DNA of 64,000 bases from CAYVKM01 sp964452045 (GTDB taxonomy: Bacteria > Calditrichota > Calditrichia > RBG-13-44-9): positions 15,113 to 79,112 of the forward strand of contig CAYVKM010000008.1 in NCBI GenBank assembly GCA_964452045.1, read 5' to 3'. Numbering within the stretch: the stretch's first letter is position 1; each line of letters begins with the position of its first letter. Positions 34,327 to 43,048 of the stretch are shown piece after piece. The position numbers and the translations under genes were made by a program. The notes below the pieces were generated by a model, which saw only the letters and a program-made list of their open reading frames with translations, had not been told where the DNA came from and searched no databases.

Positions 34327-34823
34327 TCCGTTAGCACTACGTTAATAAATTTTCACCTCTAAACATAATATAGAATAGCCCCCAAACACCAAAGATTATA
34401 AACACTGCCATAACTAACCAATAATCATAACCCGGAACCAGATTATAGCCTGGGACGCCCTTTTGAAATATTAGCATAAATGTAACTGTTGCGGCCCAAT
34501 AAGCTGACACACCCATCACAGCCGCCGTTGTAAATAACGACCACCGTTTCTTTAAAATAAGTCCGATAATAGAAATCACAATTAATGGAATATATATAAT
34601 AGTGTCACCCGCACCAAATGCTCGATTAAGTTGAACACCAAACATTCCGACTTCCTTTATACTTTCTTGCAATCCTAGCTGCACGGCAAAATCATAATTT
34701 ATAATAGCCATTGTTTGGCCTAGGAGTAGAAAAATAAAGGAAATAGATAAGAAGCTGATTATGAGCCAAAATGTAAAGGGTCGTTTAGAGTTTTCCATTT
34801 CTATACCCTACAAAGGATTCTAA
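34254..34823 (-). mobile_element. Integron gene cassette (one gene plus attC)
   Basis: On the minus strand the cassette starts at TTAGAATCC (from 34823), 25 bases before the ATG, and ends at the G of GTTAGGC (34254). The sequence GTTAGAATCC at the 5' junction (34815-34824) is the exact complement of GGATTCTAAC in its own attC (34320-34329). This is required of a cassette that once closed into a circle. No integrase or attI is visible. The cassette sits between a T9SS protein gene and a VOC gene, all in the same direction. Confidence 0.8.
34337..34798 (-). CDS. Cassette-borne four-helix membrane protein
   Basis: The 153-residue protein has four hydrophobic helices (about 8-30, 66-85, 93-112, 126-146) and a conserved-looking loop GVQLNRAFGAGDTIIY. 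It is AT-rich compared with the neighbours. It is the only gene in the integron cassette; its stop is about 10 bp before the attC site, and its start is 25 bp after the cassette junction. I do not recognise a characterised family. Cassette genes of this kind are usually mobile accessory functions. Confidence 0.72.
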   Translation of the reverse strand: MENSKRPFTFWLIISFLSISFIFLLLGQTMAIINYDFAVQLGLQESIKEVGMFGVQLNRAFGAGDTIIYIPLIVISIIGLILKKRWSLFTTAAVMGVSAYWAATVTFMLIFQKGVPGYNLVPGYDYWLVMAVFIIFGVWGLFYIMFRGENLLT

Positions 34824-34912
34824 CTTATATCTAAGCTATCCCCCAGGGCAAGTAAAAAAATATGACCACACACCATGAGAATTGCAAATGATGATAGTCC
34901 TCTTGATAAATA

Positions 34913-36025
34913 TTATCTCGTATAAATCATTTTCATGCTTTTCTGGAAATTATCCGCTTCAATTTTATAAATATATATGCCGCTGCTGACGTTATTATTA
35001 CGGTTGTCGGTACCGTCCCAGACAACTGAATACGAACCGGGGGTCTGGATTTGATCGACGAGCGTCTTTATTTCCTCACCAAGAACATTATAAATTGAAA
35101 TCTTTACTCTGTCATTTTGGGGGACAGTATAACGAATTGTGGTCTCCGGATTAAAGGGATTCGGATAGTTTTGATAAAGAATAAAATCGTTGATCGTGGA
35201 TAATGGTGGATCATCCAAGCCAGTAGGCGCTGTAGTGCGAAATGTAACCTCTTCTGCCAGGGAAAAATTTGGATTTGGCTCATCTTCCAGACTAATTACC
35301 TCTGCCAAATACCCCTCCTGCTCGGTAATCCAGGTATAGCTATAGGAAGTAATGACATCACTGCTTACCAGAAAACCCCCTACATATACATCATAATAAC
35401 TGGTTTCGTCATTGCGGACTCGCAGGCAATTATAGGATCCGGTTGGCAGTTGCACCGTTCCCCAGGCATCGACCATGCTGCTGCGACTGGTAGAATCAAT
35501 TTCTGTGGCGCCTGCAAAAGGTGTGGTTGTTACCGTGTAATTACTGGTCCAGGAAGTCCCCAGGGTTGCCGGAAATACCAAAAGCACATCATCCGGGATA
35601 TTATCCTCCAATACACTGAAAGTTCCATAATTACCTGCATAGCCGAGTGATAGCCACTCATTTGAAGTAAGTTGGCCGTAGGAATAAGTATTAATTGTCA
35701 CCCCAGCAATCTGTCCGGTTGTATGCCAGGCGTGATCGGCAGTAGGAAAGCTGGATGTGTAGGGTGTGGTGGTGGGATCAACCAGGGTAATCGTTTGTGC
35801 AGCACCCGCCGGAAACATGGCCTGGGAGAAAGTCCAGGTTTGCGGTCCACCGGTCGTCCCTAAATTTACCGGTATCCCTACTCCCATGGTATCTTCGGTA
35901 ACGGAATAGTGCCATTCTGTGCCGAAAGCGCTTGGCCACTCATTACTGCTAATAGTAATTTGAGCAGAAGTTGTACCGATGAGACAGAATAAAAACAATC
36001 CGGTGATATAGTATTTTAGTATCAT
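34913..36025 (-). CDS. Secreted protein with T9SS sorting domain
   Basis: The 370-residue protein has a signal peptide (ending TTSAQ at about 22), a beta-rich, Thr/Ser-rich body (about 25-280), and a T9SS type A C-terminal domain with LYQNYPNPFNPETTIRY, IYNVLGEEI and SSGIYIYKIEA. Export is expected by Sec and then T9SS. The body has no motif I can name. The ribosome site is GGAGATCTCC before the ATG. The integron cassette lies just downstream. Confidence 0.88.
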   Translation of the reverse strand: MILKYYITGLFLFCLIGTTSAQITISSNEWPSAFGTEWHYSVTEDTMGVGIPVNLGTTGGPQTWTFSQAMFPAGAAQTITLVDPTTTPYTSSFPTADHAWHTTGQIAGVTINTYSYGQLTSNEWLSLGYAGNYGTFSVLEDNIPDDVLLVFPATLGTSWTSNYTVTTTPFAGATEIDSTSRSSMVDAWGTVQLPTGSYNCLRVRNDETSYYDVYVGGFLVSSDVITSYSYTWITEQEGYLAEVISLEDEPNPNFSLAEEVTFRTTAPTGLDDPPLSTINDFILYQNYPNPFNPETTIRYTVPQNDRVKISIYNVLGEEIKTLVDQIQTPGSYSVVWDGTDNRNNNVSSGIYIYKIEADNFQKSMKMIYTR

Positions 36026-36182
36026 GGAGATCTCCTTTAATTTAATTTGATACCATAGTTTGAAATTATTTTAATTAGAAAATATTCTTTCTGGTTTATT
36101 CTCTATCAGTTTGAAGTCCGGGATCAATAAATATTTTATCTTTACCATTTATTGATTGATGTGAATTATCGCTCAAAAAATG

Positions 36183-37061
36183 CTACTCCGATTTTGATTG
36201 ACTGATAAATGCCTGGATATCTGCTTCCAGGATTTGATTGAATACCTCCGGGTCATCCCACATAATCAGGTGTCCGGTACCCGGGATAATATCGGCCTGG
36301 AAAGACGGGACATACTTTTGGAACGCTTCCACATTGGTTGGTTCATTCTGTGAATTAATCGCCCGAACCGGAACGGTGATTTTGCCAAGCGCTTCAGCGC
36401 AGTCTTCGTTTTGCCACTGCATGGTATTCCTTAGTACTTCCTTCCAGCCAATTTTTGAAGTTCCATCCAGCATGGCCAGGACACGTTTAAATGTCGAATC
36501 TGGATGCTTTTTATAAAATCCACCGGCCATCAGTTTCTCGTTGGTCGGATTGGTCACCAGGTCCATAAAAAGGCTGTCGATGTAATTCACCATCGGTGGT
36601 GGAAACTTCATATCCGCATTCTGCAGGAAGTCCACGATGACCACCCCTATGGTTCGGTCCGGCATCCGGTTGGCTGTTTCAATTACCACCGGTGCTCCCA
36701 TGGAGAATCCCACAAGTACCACCTGTTGCAATTTTAGTTTATTTATAACCGCAACCACATCCTGACTGAAATTTTGTATGGTCCAATCCTCCCGGTTATT
36801 CCCGGATTCTCCGAAACCGCCCAGGTCCAGTGCAACGACCCGGTATTTTTTTGCAAAATGGGACATCTGATCATCCCACAGACTTTTATTATTGGACCAG
36901 CCATGAACAAAAACGATACTGGTTTTTCCTTGACCCTGCTCATTGAAGCTGATCTTTACCCCATCGGCTGAGGTGGCAACATTTTCGGGTTCGCTTGTAC
37001 AATTGAAACTGAACAGGATGATAGAAAGAACATATATACTAAAAACCAGAAATTTTCGCAT
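36183..37061 (-). CDS. Alpha/beta hydrolase, exported lipoprotein
   Basis: The ATG at 37061 behind AAAGGGGTTATATT gives 292 residues. The lipobox is FSFNC near 19. The hydrolase fold is clear: VFVHGWSNN near 48, nucleophile Ser in LVGFSMGAPV near 115, and His in GTGHLIMWDDP near 270. The acid is probably in RAINSQNEPT or just before. It is likely an esterase-like enzyme at the periplasmic face; the substrate is unknown. A second, unrelated hydrolase follows upstream on the same strand after 320 bp. Confidence 0.88.
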   Translation of the reverse strand: MRKFLVFSIYVLSIILFSFNCTSEPENVATSADGVKISFNEQGQGKTSIVFVHGWSNNKSLWDDQMSHFAKKYRVVALDLGGFGESGNNREDWTIQNFSQDVVAVINKLKLQQVVLVGFSMGAPVVIETANRMPDRTIGVVIVDFLQNADMKFPPPMVNYIDSLFMDLVTNPTNEKLMAGGFYKKHPDSTFKRVLAMLDGTSKIGWKEVLRNTMQWQNEDCAEALGKITVPVRAINSQNEPTNVEAFQKYVPSFQADIIPGTGHLIMWDDPEVFNQILEADIQAFISQSKSE

Positions 37062-37382
37062 AATATAACCCCTTTCAATTTTTGTAGATGGATTAAATGT
37101 ATGCTTTGCATTAGATCCCTCAATGGATATGGAAAAATATATAAATCCGGATGGCAAAATTACCGATCACGTCCGGGTCCGCTCCTGTATATTTAAGTAT
37201 AATGGGTGTCCGTTTTTAATACTTTGTTCAGAAAACAGGTTGTTGCTGGTTAATGTACAATTTCAAACGGGGTATGTCAATATTTTATTCGGTGGAAATG
37301 TTTACAGGTTTCGATTGAATTTTGGATGGTGGCTGGATCAAGGATTTAAGAGTCTTTTATTTATTAAATGAAAGGTAATTTA
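37062..37382. other. Intergenic region between two hydrolase genes
   Basis: 321 bp separate the two minus-strand hydrolase genes. A short plus-strand frame (37123-37371) has no ribosome site and no recognisable protein features, so I do not call it. The far left end holds the ribosome site of the lipoprotein hydrolase. I see no hairpin. Confidence 0.4.
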
Positions 37383-38276
37383 TCATTTCTCTCTATCCGG
37401 AATGGTTTTAAGCCATCCGATGATGGTCTCGGCCAGTTCTGCCCGTGATTTCCGGAAAGAGTGATCGTCCTGAAAAGCGACAATTTTTACCCGGTCTGCC
37501 CGAGCTTCCTGCAGGGCCCGGTATAAAGGCAGAATATGATGGTCAATGGTTACATTCTGGTCATCCCAGCCGCCGATGAGTAAAATATCTTTTCGGGCAA
37601 GTGACGCGGCGCATTTTCGTAAATCCAGAGTAGAATCCAGGATGGCAAATATTTCCGGAGTGGCATATTCGGGCATGGCGCCCGGGGCAAACCGAACCGG
37701 ACCGTTGGGTGCTTTTAGTTCGTCAAACATCTGGTTAATGACCGTGGCAAATTTTTTATTCCGGAAATATTCCCGCATAAATTCGCCATGGTCGGTCCCG
37801 GCGATGGAGAAAACCGAAGTTATTTCCGGGTGGCTGGCAGCATAGGTTAACGCCATTCCGCCCCCGAAACTCCAGCCACCCAGATAAATGCGGCTGGTGT
37901 CGATATTATATTGAACCATATTTTCCGGCTGGTGAAGAAAATTGTAGGTTGCCCGGATATCCTGCTGGGTGTTTTCGAAATTCCATTCCCCGCCGCTCTG
38001 ATAGGTGCCGCCGTAGTTAAAGGTCAATACGTTAATACCCGCCTGCGATATTTTGCTCCCCAGACCCAGCACATCGGTCTCATTCCCCGGGAATCCGTGC
38101 AGTAAAATGAGGGAGGGGGAAATGCTGTCTTCACCGGTGGGATAGAATTTACCTTGCAAAATCACATCCTTGCGCTGGATGGTTATATCAACCGGCTTTA
38201 TGACCAGATACTGGGCAACTGCCATTATTGGTAAGACGAGTATAATTATCAGGAAAAAACAGGAAAACGTTCTCAT
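37383..38276 (-). CDS. Alpha/beta hydrolase (dienelactone/prolyl oligopeptidase type), exported
   Basis: The 297-residue protein has a signal peptide ending AVAQ (about 22). It has the oxyanion loop LLHGFPGNE near 60, the nucleophile in GGWSFGGGMAL near 138, the Asp in LIGGWDDQNVTID near 240, and the His in FQDDHSF near 275. The arrangement fits the dienelactone hydrolase and prolyl-oligopeptidase-like group. It is probably a periplasmic esterase or peptidase. The gene appears independent; a 79-bp gap separates it from the trmO-like gene upstream. Confidence 0.88.
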   Translation of the reverse strand: MRTFSCFFLIIILVLPIMAVAQYLVIKPVDITIQRKDVILQGKFYPTGEDSISPSLILLHGFPGNETDVLGLGSKISQAGINVLTFNYGGTYQSGGEWNFENTQQDIRATYNFLHQPENMVQYNIDTSRIYLGGWSFGGGMALTYAASHPEITSVFSIAGTDHGEFMREYFRNKKFATVINQMFDELKAPNGPVRFAPGAMPEYATPEIFAILDSTLDLRKCAASLARKDILLIGGWDDQNVTIDHHILPLYRALQEARADRVKIVAFQDDHSFRKSRAELAETIIGWLKTIPDREK

Positions 38277-38355
38277 CCGGCTTTGCCTCCGTTATAAAAT
38301 GGTTTGTATTGAAATCATCAGTTCAAACTTAACCTACCCTGGCTTGCTCCAGGTA

Positions 38356-38835
38356 CTATTTAAACCGGTCATCAGATTTTCGGTACGAAACGGTTTTTCT
38401 CACTTGCTCCAGCCAGCCGAGGCGGATATCTGTCGGGGCATCAAATTCAGGAACATACGGTTTGACGTCCAGCAGGGGTGTGCCGTCAAGAATGTCCACA
38501 TTTCGGATGTACAGCACACCATTCTCAATCTTGTCCAATTCCACCACGGAAAGTCCGATGGGATTGGGACGTCTGGGCGCCCTTGTCGCAAAGACCCCGC
38601 GCAGTTCCGTATCCATAAAAGGGACTACCTGTAGTTTGAATCCCGTGCTGTGGTGGAAATGGTACAGCAGAATAATGTGAGAGAAACCTTCCAGGTCTTT
38701 CAGTCCAACCCGGTAGTCCTTGAATATTTCAATCGTACCCTTTATACCCTTAGCGCCCGCTGGCTGGATGGGCATATTTTCCAGCTCTTTAAACGGGGTG
38801 TGGATGATTCCGATGGGTGTATATTCGATTTTCAT
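38356..38835 (-). CDS. trmO: tRNA (t6A37) N6-methyltransferase TrmO (TsaA family)
   Basis: The 159-residue protein is a complete TrmO/TsaA domain. It opens with YTPIGIIHTPF, has PAGAKGIKGTIEIF, and carries the hallmark RGVFATRAPRRPNPIGLS near 84-101. It ends with LLDVKPYVPEFD. In E. coli TrmO adds a methyl group from SAM to N6-threonylcarbamoyladenosine in some tRNAs. This short form lacks the extra C-terminal domain of E. coli TrmO, as many bacterial versions do. It stands alone. Confidence 0.93.
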   Translation of the reverse strand: MKIEYTPIGIIHTPFKELENMPIQPAGAKGIKGTIEIFKDYRVGLKDLEGFSHIILLYHFHHSTGFKLQVVPFMDTELRGVFATRAPRRPNPIGLSVVELDKIENGVLYIRNVDILDGTPLLDVKPYVPEFDAPTDIRLGWLEQVRKTVSYRKSDDRFK

Positions 38836-38999
38836 CTAAGTGTCAAGGTAATTAATTAGATTAGAATTCTTTTTAGATTACTGGCTTTTTCTAATCTATG
38901 ATTTCTAAACAGTTTTGTCAATATTTTAATTGGGAGAGTATGGAAATTTTATTTTGATGAGAAATGCAGGAGTAAGGGATGGAAGACTATCCGCAGCTT

Positions 39000-40001
39000 T
39001 CAGAACACCCAGGTTCTAATAAGTTCAATCAGATAATAAACCAGGGCGGATACCAGCGCAGCCGAGGGAATCGTCAATATCCATGCCCAGACGATGCGCC
39101 CGGCGATCCCCCAACGTACCGCAGACAGGCGCCGGGTGGCGCCAACCCCGATAATGGCACCGGCAATGGTATGGGTGGTGCTCACCGGTATACCGGCCAT
39201 CGCCGTTCCTAAGAGGACCGCCGCACTGCCGGTTTCTGCACAAAATCCCCCCACCGGACGTAATAAGGTAATTTTCATTCCCATGGTTCTTACGACTTTC
39301 CATCCGCCCAGATAGGTACCAAGTGCAATCGCCAGATATGCTGAAACGATAACCCATAACGGGACGTAAAAAGTGTCTCCCAAATATCCTGCTGAATAAA
39401 GGGTAAGGGCAATAATTCCCATGGTCTTCTGGGCATCATTGGTACCATGGCCAAGACTGAATATAGCTGAAGATACCAGCTGGCCTATCCGAAATGTCCG
39501 GTCCACCCGATCCGGTGAGGTTCTGCGGAATATCCAGGTAACACCAACCATCAGGAAAAAACCCAGGATCATTCCGATGAGTGGGGACAAAAAGATGAAC
39601 AAGCTAATCTTGAATATTCCCGGATACAGAAGTGATCCAGGTCCAGCCTTTATTAATGCTGCACCCATTAAACCACCAATCAGGGAATGTGAGACGCTGA
39701 TAGGCAGACCATAATGGGTACAGGTATAGGCCCAGATAATTGCGCCGATCAGACTGGAGAGAATTAAATACTCGTTAACCACCGTCACATTTACAATACC
39801 CTTTCCGATGGTCGTGGCGACGTGAACGCCAAAACCGAAGACGGCGGCAAAATTAAAAAAAGCTGCCCAGAGAACGGCCAGCCGGGGTGAGAGAACTCTG
39901 GTAGAGACAATGGTAGCGATCGAGTTAGCGGCATCGTTCATTCCGTTAACAAAATCAAAAAGCAGGGCAATTGATACGATGGCAATGGTTATTATCAACA
40001 T
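39000..40001 (-). CDS. PiT-family inorganic phosphate transporter
   Basis: The 333-residue protein has about ten hydrophobic helices and the two family signatures GMNDAANSIAT near 19-30 and LGHGTNDAQKTMG near 200-212. It should import phosphate with a cation. The DUF47 gene is 38 bp upstream on the same strand, the standard pit operon layout, so the two are co-transcribed. The length is typical of short bacterial PiT proteins. Confidence 0.95.
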   Translation of the reverse strand: MLIITIAIVSIALLFDFVNGMNDAANSIATIVSTRVLSPRLAVLWAAFFNFAAVFGFGVHVATTIGKGIVNVTVVNEYLILSSLIGAIIWAYTCTHYGLPISVSHSLIGGLMGAALIKAGPGSLLYPGIFKISLFIFLSPLIGMILGFFLMVGVTWIFRRTSPDRVDRTFRIGQLVSSAIFSLGHGTNDAQKTMGIIALTLYSAGYLGDTFYVPLWVIVSAYLAIALGTYLGGWKVVRTMGMKITLLRPVGGFCAETGSAAVLLGTAMAGIPVSTTHTIAGAIIGVGATRRLSAVRWGIAGRIVWAWILTIPSAALVSALVYYLIELIRTWVF

Positions 40002-40039
40002 ATTTCGGTCAGATTCAGATGTAATCCTTTATATCAATC

Positions 40040-40690
40040 TCAGGCATTCTTTACCAGGATGCTCTCAATGATATTTGCCGCATCCTCACACTGGTCGGTG
40101 GCGGTTTCCATGCTCACCAGCAATTCTTTCATCTTAATAAGATAAATGGGATCTTTGCAGGTATCAAATAAATTGGCAATGGCTCTTTCGAACACATCAT
40201 CGGCTTCATTTTCATAGCTGTTAATATGAACCAGACACTGACGAATGATATCGGCATTTTTTAATTGGCGTAACAGAGGAATTGCTTTATGCAGTTCGGC
40301 AACCTGATCATAAAGATAAGCAGCCATTTTTTCCTGCTCTGGTGTAATCGATTCAATACGGTAAAGGGTGATCCGGTTTCCTGAACCCTGAAGATAATCC
40401 AGCACGTCATCCATTTTGGAAGCAAGGACATGAATATCCTCCCGGTCAAAAGGGGTAATAAAGGTGGAAGACAGATCGGAAAATATTTGGTGGGTAATGC
40501 TGTCTCCCTTATGTTCCAGCTCCTCTAATTTTCTGATCTTCTGGGCGCGTTCTTCCTTGGAGATGCCGTTGGACATGGCCTCCTTAAAAATCCGGGCAGC
40601 CTGCAGTAAGTTTTCCGCATCTTTCTCCAGCAGATTGAAAAAAGTATCATCCCTCGGTAAAAGTGCACGTAAAATTGAATCGAATTTCAT
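40040..40690 (-). CDS. DUF47 (PhoU-like) Pit accessory protein
   Basis: The 216-residue all-helical protein has the DUF47 pattern: FFNLLEKDAENLLQAA near 16-31, LEELEHKGDSITHQIF near 70-85 and FITPFDREDIHVLASKMDDVLD near 91-112, which carries likely metal-binding acidic residues. DUF47 proteins are PhoU-like partners that control PiT transporters. It is the first gene of the phosphate operon. The ribosome site before the ATG is AAGGTGGTT, acceptable. Confidence 0.92.
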   Translation of the reverse strand: MKFDSILRALLPRDDTFFNLLEKDAENLLQAARIFKEAMSNGISKEERAQKIRKLEELEHKGDSITHQIFSDLSSTFITPFDREDIHVLASKMDDVLDYLQGSGNRITLYRIESITPEQEKMAAYLYDQVAELHKAIPLLRQLKNADIIRQCLVHINSYENEADDVFERAIANLFDTCKDPIYLIKMKELLVSMETATDQCEDAANIIESILVKNA

Positions 40691-40919
40691 AGAACCACCT
40701 TATGTGATTTTCAAAACAGTGATTAAAGTACAACAAAATAGAAATATCCGCCATATTTTTATTAATATTTTCCTTGAATTATTTTATTATACCCCAGCTA
40801 ATTCCTACCGATATTTTCTTATCCTTTTAAGGTTATTTTTCAGGTTCCTGCCAGAGATATCAATAAAAAAATTTTTCATGTAACAAAATATAGAAAAGTT
40901 TAGTATACTTACCAGCATT

Positions 40920-40933
40920 CTACCGAACGGTAG
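40920..40933. promoter_or_regulatory. Likely TetR operator upstream of the efflux operon
   Basis: CTACCGAACGGTAG is a perfect 6-bp inverted repeat around AA, and the flanking bases extend the symmetry loosely (ATTC...GAAT). It lies between a TATACT box (40904-40909) and the first ATG of the TetR gene at 40939. This fits auto-repression of the tetR-tolC-mfp-rnd operon. Confidence 0.75.
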
Positions 40934-40938
40934 ATAGA

Positions 40939-41577
40939 ATGATGAATAAATTAACAATGAGGTTTAGTAAAAGAATGAATGAGACCATTGATTTAACAGA
41001 TCAAAAGAGTACCAAGGGAAAAATTTTTAACGCCGCAGCAAAATTGTTCGCGAAAAAAGGATATAATGGTGTCTCGATGCGCGAGTTATCCGAATCAACC
41101 GGATTATCCAAACCGACCATCTATTACTATTTTGGAAATAAGGAGGGTATCTATACTGCCTTGATTGAAACCGGTCTGCATTATGGAATTGAAATATTTC
41201 AAAAGATCGTTGAGCAGGATATTCCCATTAAGGAAAAGATCGTTCAGGTGGTGAAGGTCCGCTTTCGCCAAGTCTTGGAATATCCTGATTTTGCCAAATT
41301 TTTTCTGGTGGTATTTACCTCCTCGGAAAAATTACCTTTTTTAGAAGATTTTATTAAGGAATCCATTGAGCGACGCAAGATGCTGGTGGATCTGATCACC
41401 GAAGGAATTAGAAGAAAAGAATTTGGCCCCAGCGCCAATCCCGAGCTGGCGGCCGAGGTGTTTGTCGGGGCTTTAATGCATTTTATCATGAAACAATTGA
41501 ATTCCCGCAAAGTGATTCTGTCGGATAAATTGGCAGAAGACCTGGTTGAATTTCTCTTTAGAGGACTAAACGAATGA
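40939..41577 (+). CDS. TetR/AcrR-family transcriptional repressor
   Basis: The 212-residue protein has the N-terminal HTH with FNAAAKLFAKKGYNGVSMRELSESTGLSK, ending TIYYYFGNKEGI (about 31-71), and a helical ligand-binding half. The start is uncertain: ATGs at 40939, 40942 and 40975 all lack a strong ribosome site, and the first lies six bases after the operator. The gene overlaps the next frame and leads an efflux operon, so it probably represses the operon until an exported toxic compound binds. Confidence 0.92.
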   Translation: MMNKLTMRFSKRMNETIDLTDQKSTKGKIFNAAAKLFAKKGYNGVSMRELSESTGLSKPTIYYYFGNKEGIYTALIETGLHYGIEIFQKIVEQDIPIKEKIVQVVKVRFRQVLEYPDFAKFFLVVFTSSEKLPFLEDFIKESIERRKMLVDLITEGIRRKEFGPSANPELAAEVFVGALMHFIMKQLNSRKVILSDKLAEDLVEFLFRGLNE

Positions 41578-41612
41578 GAACCGTAAATTCCAGACTTATA
41601 AAGGAGAAAAAA

Positions 41613-42998
41613 ATGTTTTTCAAAAGGATGCTTCCTCTCACAGGTATTATCATGTTGATTTTACCGATCAGTATTTTCGGTCAGACAAAAATAGAGCTTA
41701 CCCTGGAGAGCAGTGTTGACTATGCCCTGGAACAAAATCCCCAGTATCAGATTGCCCAGAAGGAATTAGCCAAAGCCCGGGCAGGGGTAACTGAATCTTA
41801 TTCCGCAATCCTGCCTCAACTGGACGCGTCCGCAAATTTCCAGCACTCCTGGAAGATTCAGGAAAATACCATACCCAACTTTATCAAGTTTATGCTGGGG
41901 CCTGGCTTTCCCGGGGTTGAAGAGATGCCGGATTTTGTAAAAATCTCATTCGGTCTGGAAAATACCCTTACCTATGGGGCAATGGTCAGTCAACCACTGT
42001 TTCTGGGAGGGGCGGGAATTGCCGGGATACAGACTGCCCGTGCCGCCGCCCGTGCTTCGGAACAAAATCTGGAAGCACAGAAGCAGAATCTTATCTATCA
42101 GGCGGCAAACGCTTTTTATTCCTGCCTGGTTACCAAAGAAGTAGTTGATGTGCAGGAAGAGGCGCTGTCCCAGGCCCAGGAGAATCTGAATGTGGTGAGC
42201 AAAAAGTATGATGTGGGTATGGCTTCCGGATTTGATAAAATGCGGGCACAGGTGGAAGTTGCTAATCTTCAGCCATCGGTAATTACTGCTAGAAACAATT
42301 ATCAGTATGCTCTCACCTATTTGCGGACCATTCTTGGGTTATCAAACGAAACGGAGATCGAAGTATCCGGTGAATTGGTCTATAATGAGGATGATCTGCA
42401 TGGATACACTTTGCCGGAGCTCCAGGAAATGGCACTGAACAATCGCCCGGAAATTCTGGGTTTACAAGAACAGAAAACCATAAGCCGCAAGGGAATAGTG
42501 ATTGCCCGCAGCCAGTTTCTTCCCAAACTCTATTTTTCTACGGACTATTCGTTTCTGGCAATGCGGAACGATTTGAAATTTTCTCAGGACGATTTTAGTG
42601 AAGGTTTTACCAGCGGATTAAGTTTGCAAATTCCGTTATTTCACGGATTTCGCTCGGCAAAACAATATCAGAAAGCGAAACTTGATTATAAAATAACCCT
42701 TGATGTCGAGAAGCAGACCAGTGATATGATTATTGGGGAGGTTGAGGTAACTTATAATAAATTCAACGAATCCCGGGAAAAATATCTCTCGGCCACCGAA
42801 TCTGTACAATTGGCGGAGGAAGCGCTTCGATTGGCAAACCTGATGTACGATGAGGGAACCAATACCCAGCTGGATGTCCTTAGTTCCCAACTGGCGCTGA
42901 ATCAGGCCAGGATGAATTATGTAAATTCTCTATATGAATATCAGGTTTCACGATATCAATTAAGAAAATCGATTGGCAAGCTTGACGGTGTTTTATAA
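41613..42998 (+). CDS. TolC-family outer-membrane efflux channel
   Basis: The start at 41613 behind AAGGAG gives 461 residues with a signal peptide ending IFGQ (about 23). Two similar helical-hairpin halves with long heptad stretches follow. AYDEGTNTQLDVLSSQLALNQ-like sequence near 415-435 is the family's C-terminal hallmark, and YDVGMASGFDKMRAQVEV near 205-220 is the matching N-terminal one. It forms the exit duct of the RND pump encoded by the next two genes. The gene begins 35 bp after the TetR gene. Confidence 0.94.
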   Translation: MFFKRMLPLTGIIMLILPISIFGQTKIELTLESSVDYALEQNPQYQIAQKELAKARAGVTESYSAILPQLDASANFQHSWKIQENTIPNFIKFMLGPGFPGVEEMPDFVKISFGLENTLTYGAMVSQPLFLGGAGIAGIQTARAAARASEQNLEAQKQNLIYQAANAFYSCLVTKEVVDVQEEALSQAQENLNVVSKKYDVGMASGFDKMRAQVEVANLQPSVITARNNYQYALTYLRTILGLSNETEIEVSGELVYNEDDLHGYTLPELQEMALNNRPEILGLQEQKTISRKGIVIARSQFLPKLYFSTDYSFLAMRNDLKFSQDDFSEGFTSGLSLQIPLFHGFRSAKQYQKAKLDYKITLDVEKQTSDMIIGEVEVTYNKFNESREKYLSATESVQLAEEALRLANLMYDEGTNTQLDVLSSQLALNQARMNYVNSLYEYQVSRYQLRKSIGKLDGVL

Positions 42999-43048
42999 TG
43001 CCGGATAAAATATTGAAAATATAATTGAAATATGATCAGGAGAAAAAA

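Noticed and set aside
37123..37371. Small plus-strand frame between two hydrolase genes
   Set aside because: It has no ribosome site, no known motif and an atypical composition. It is likely random.
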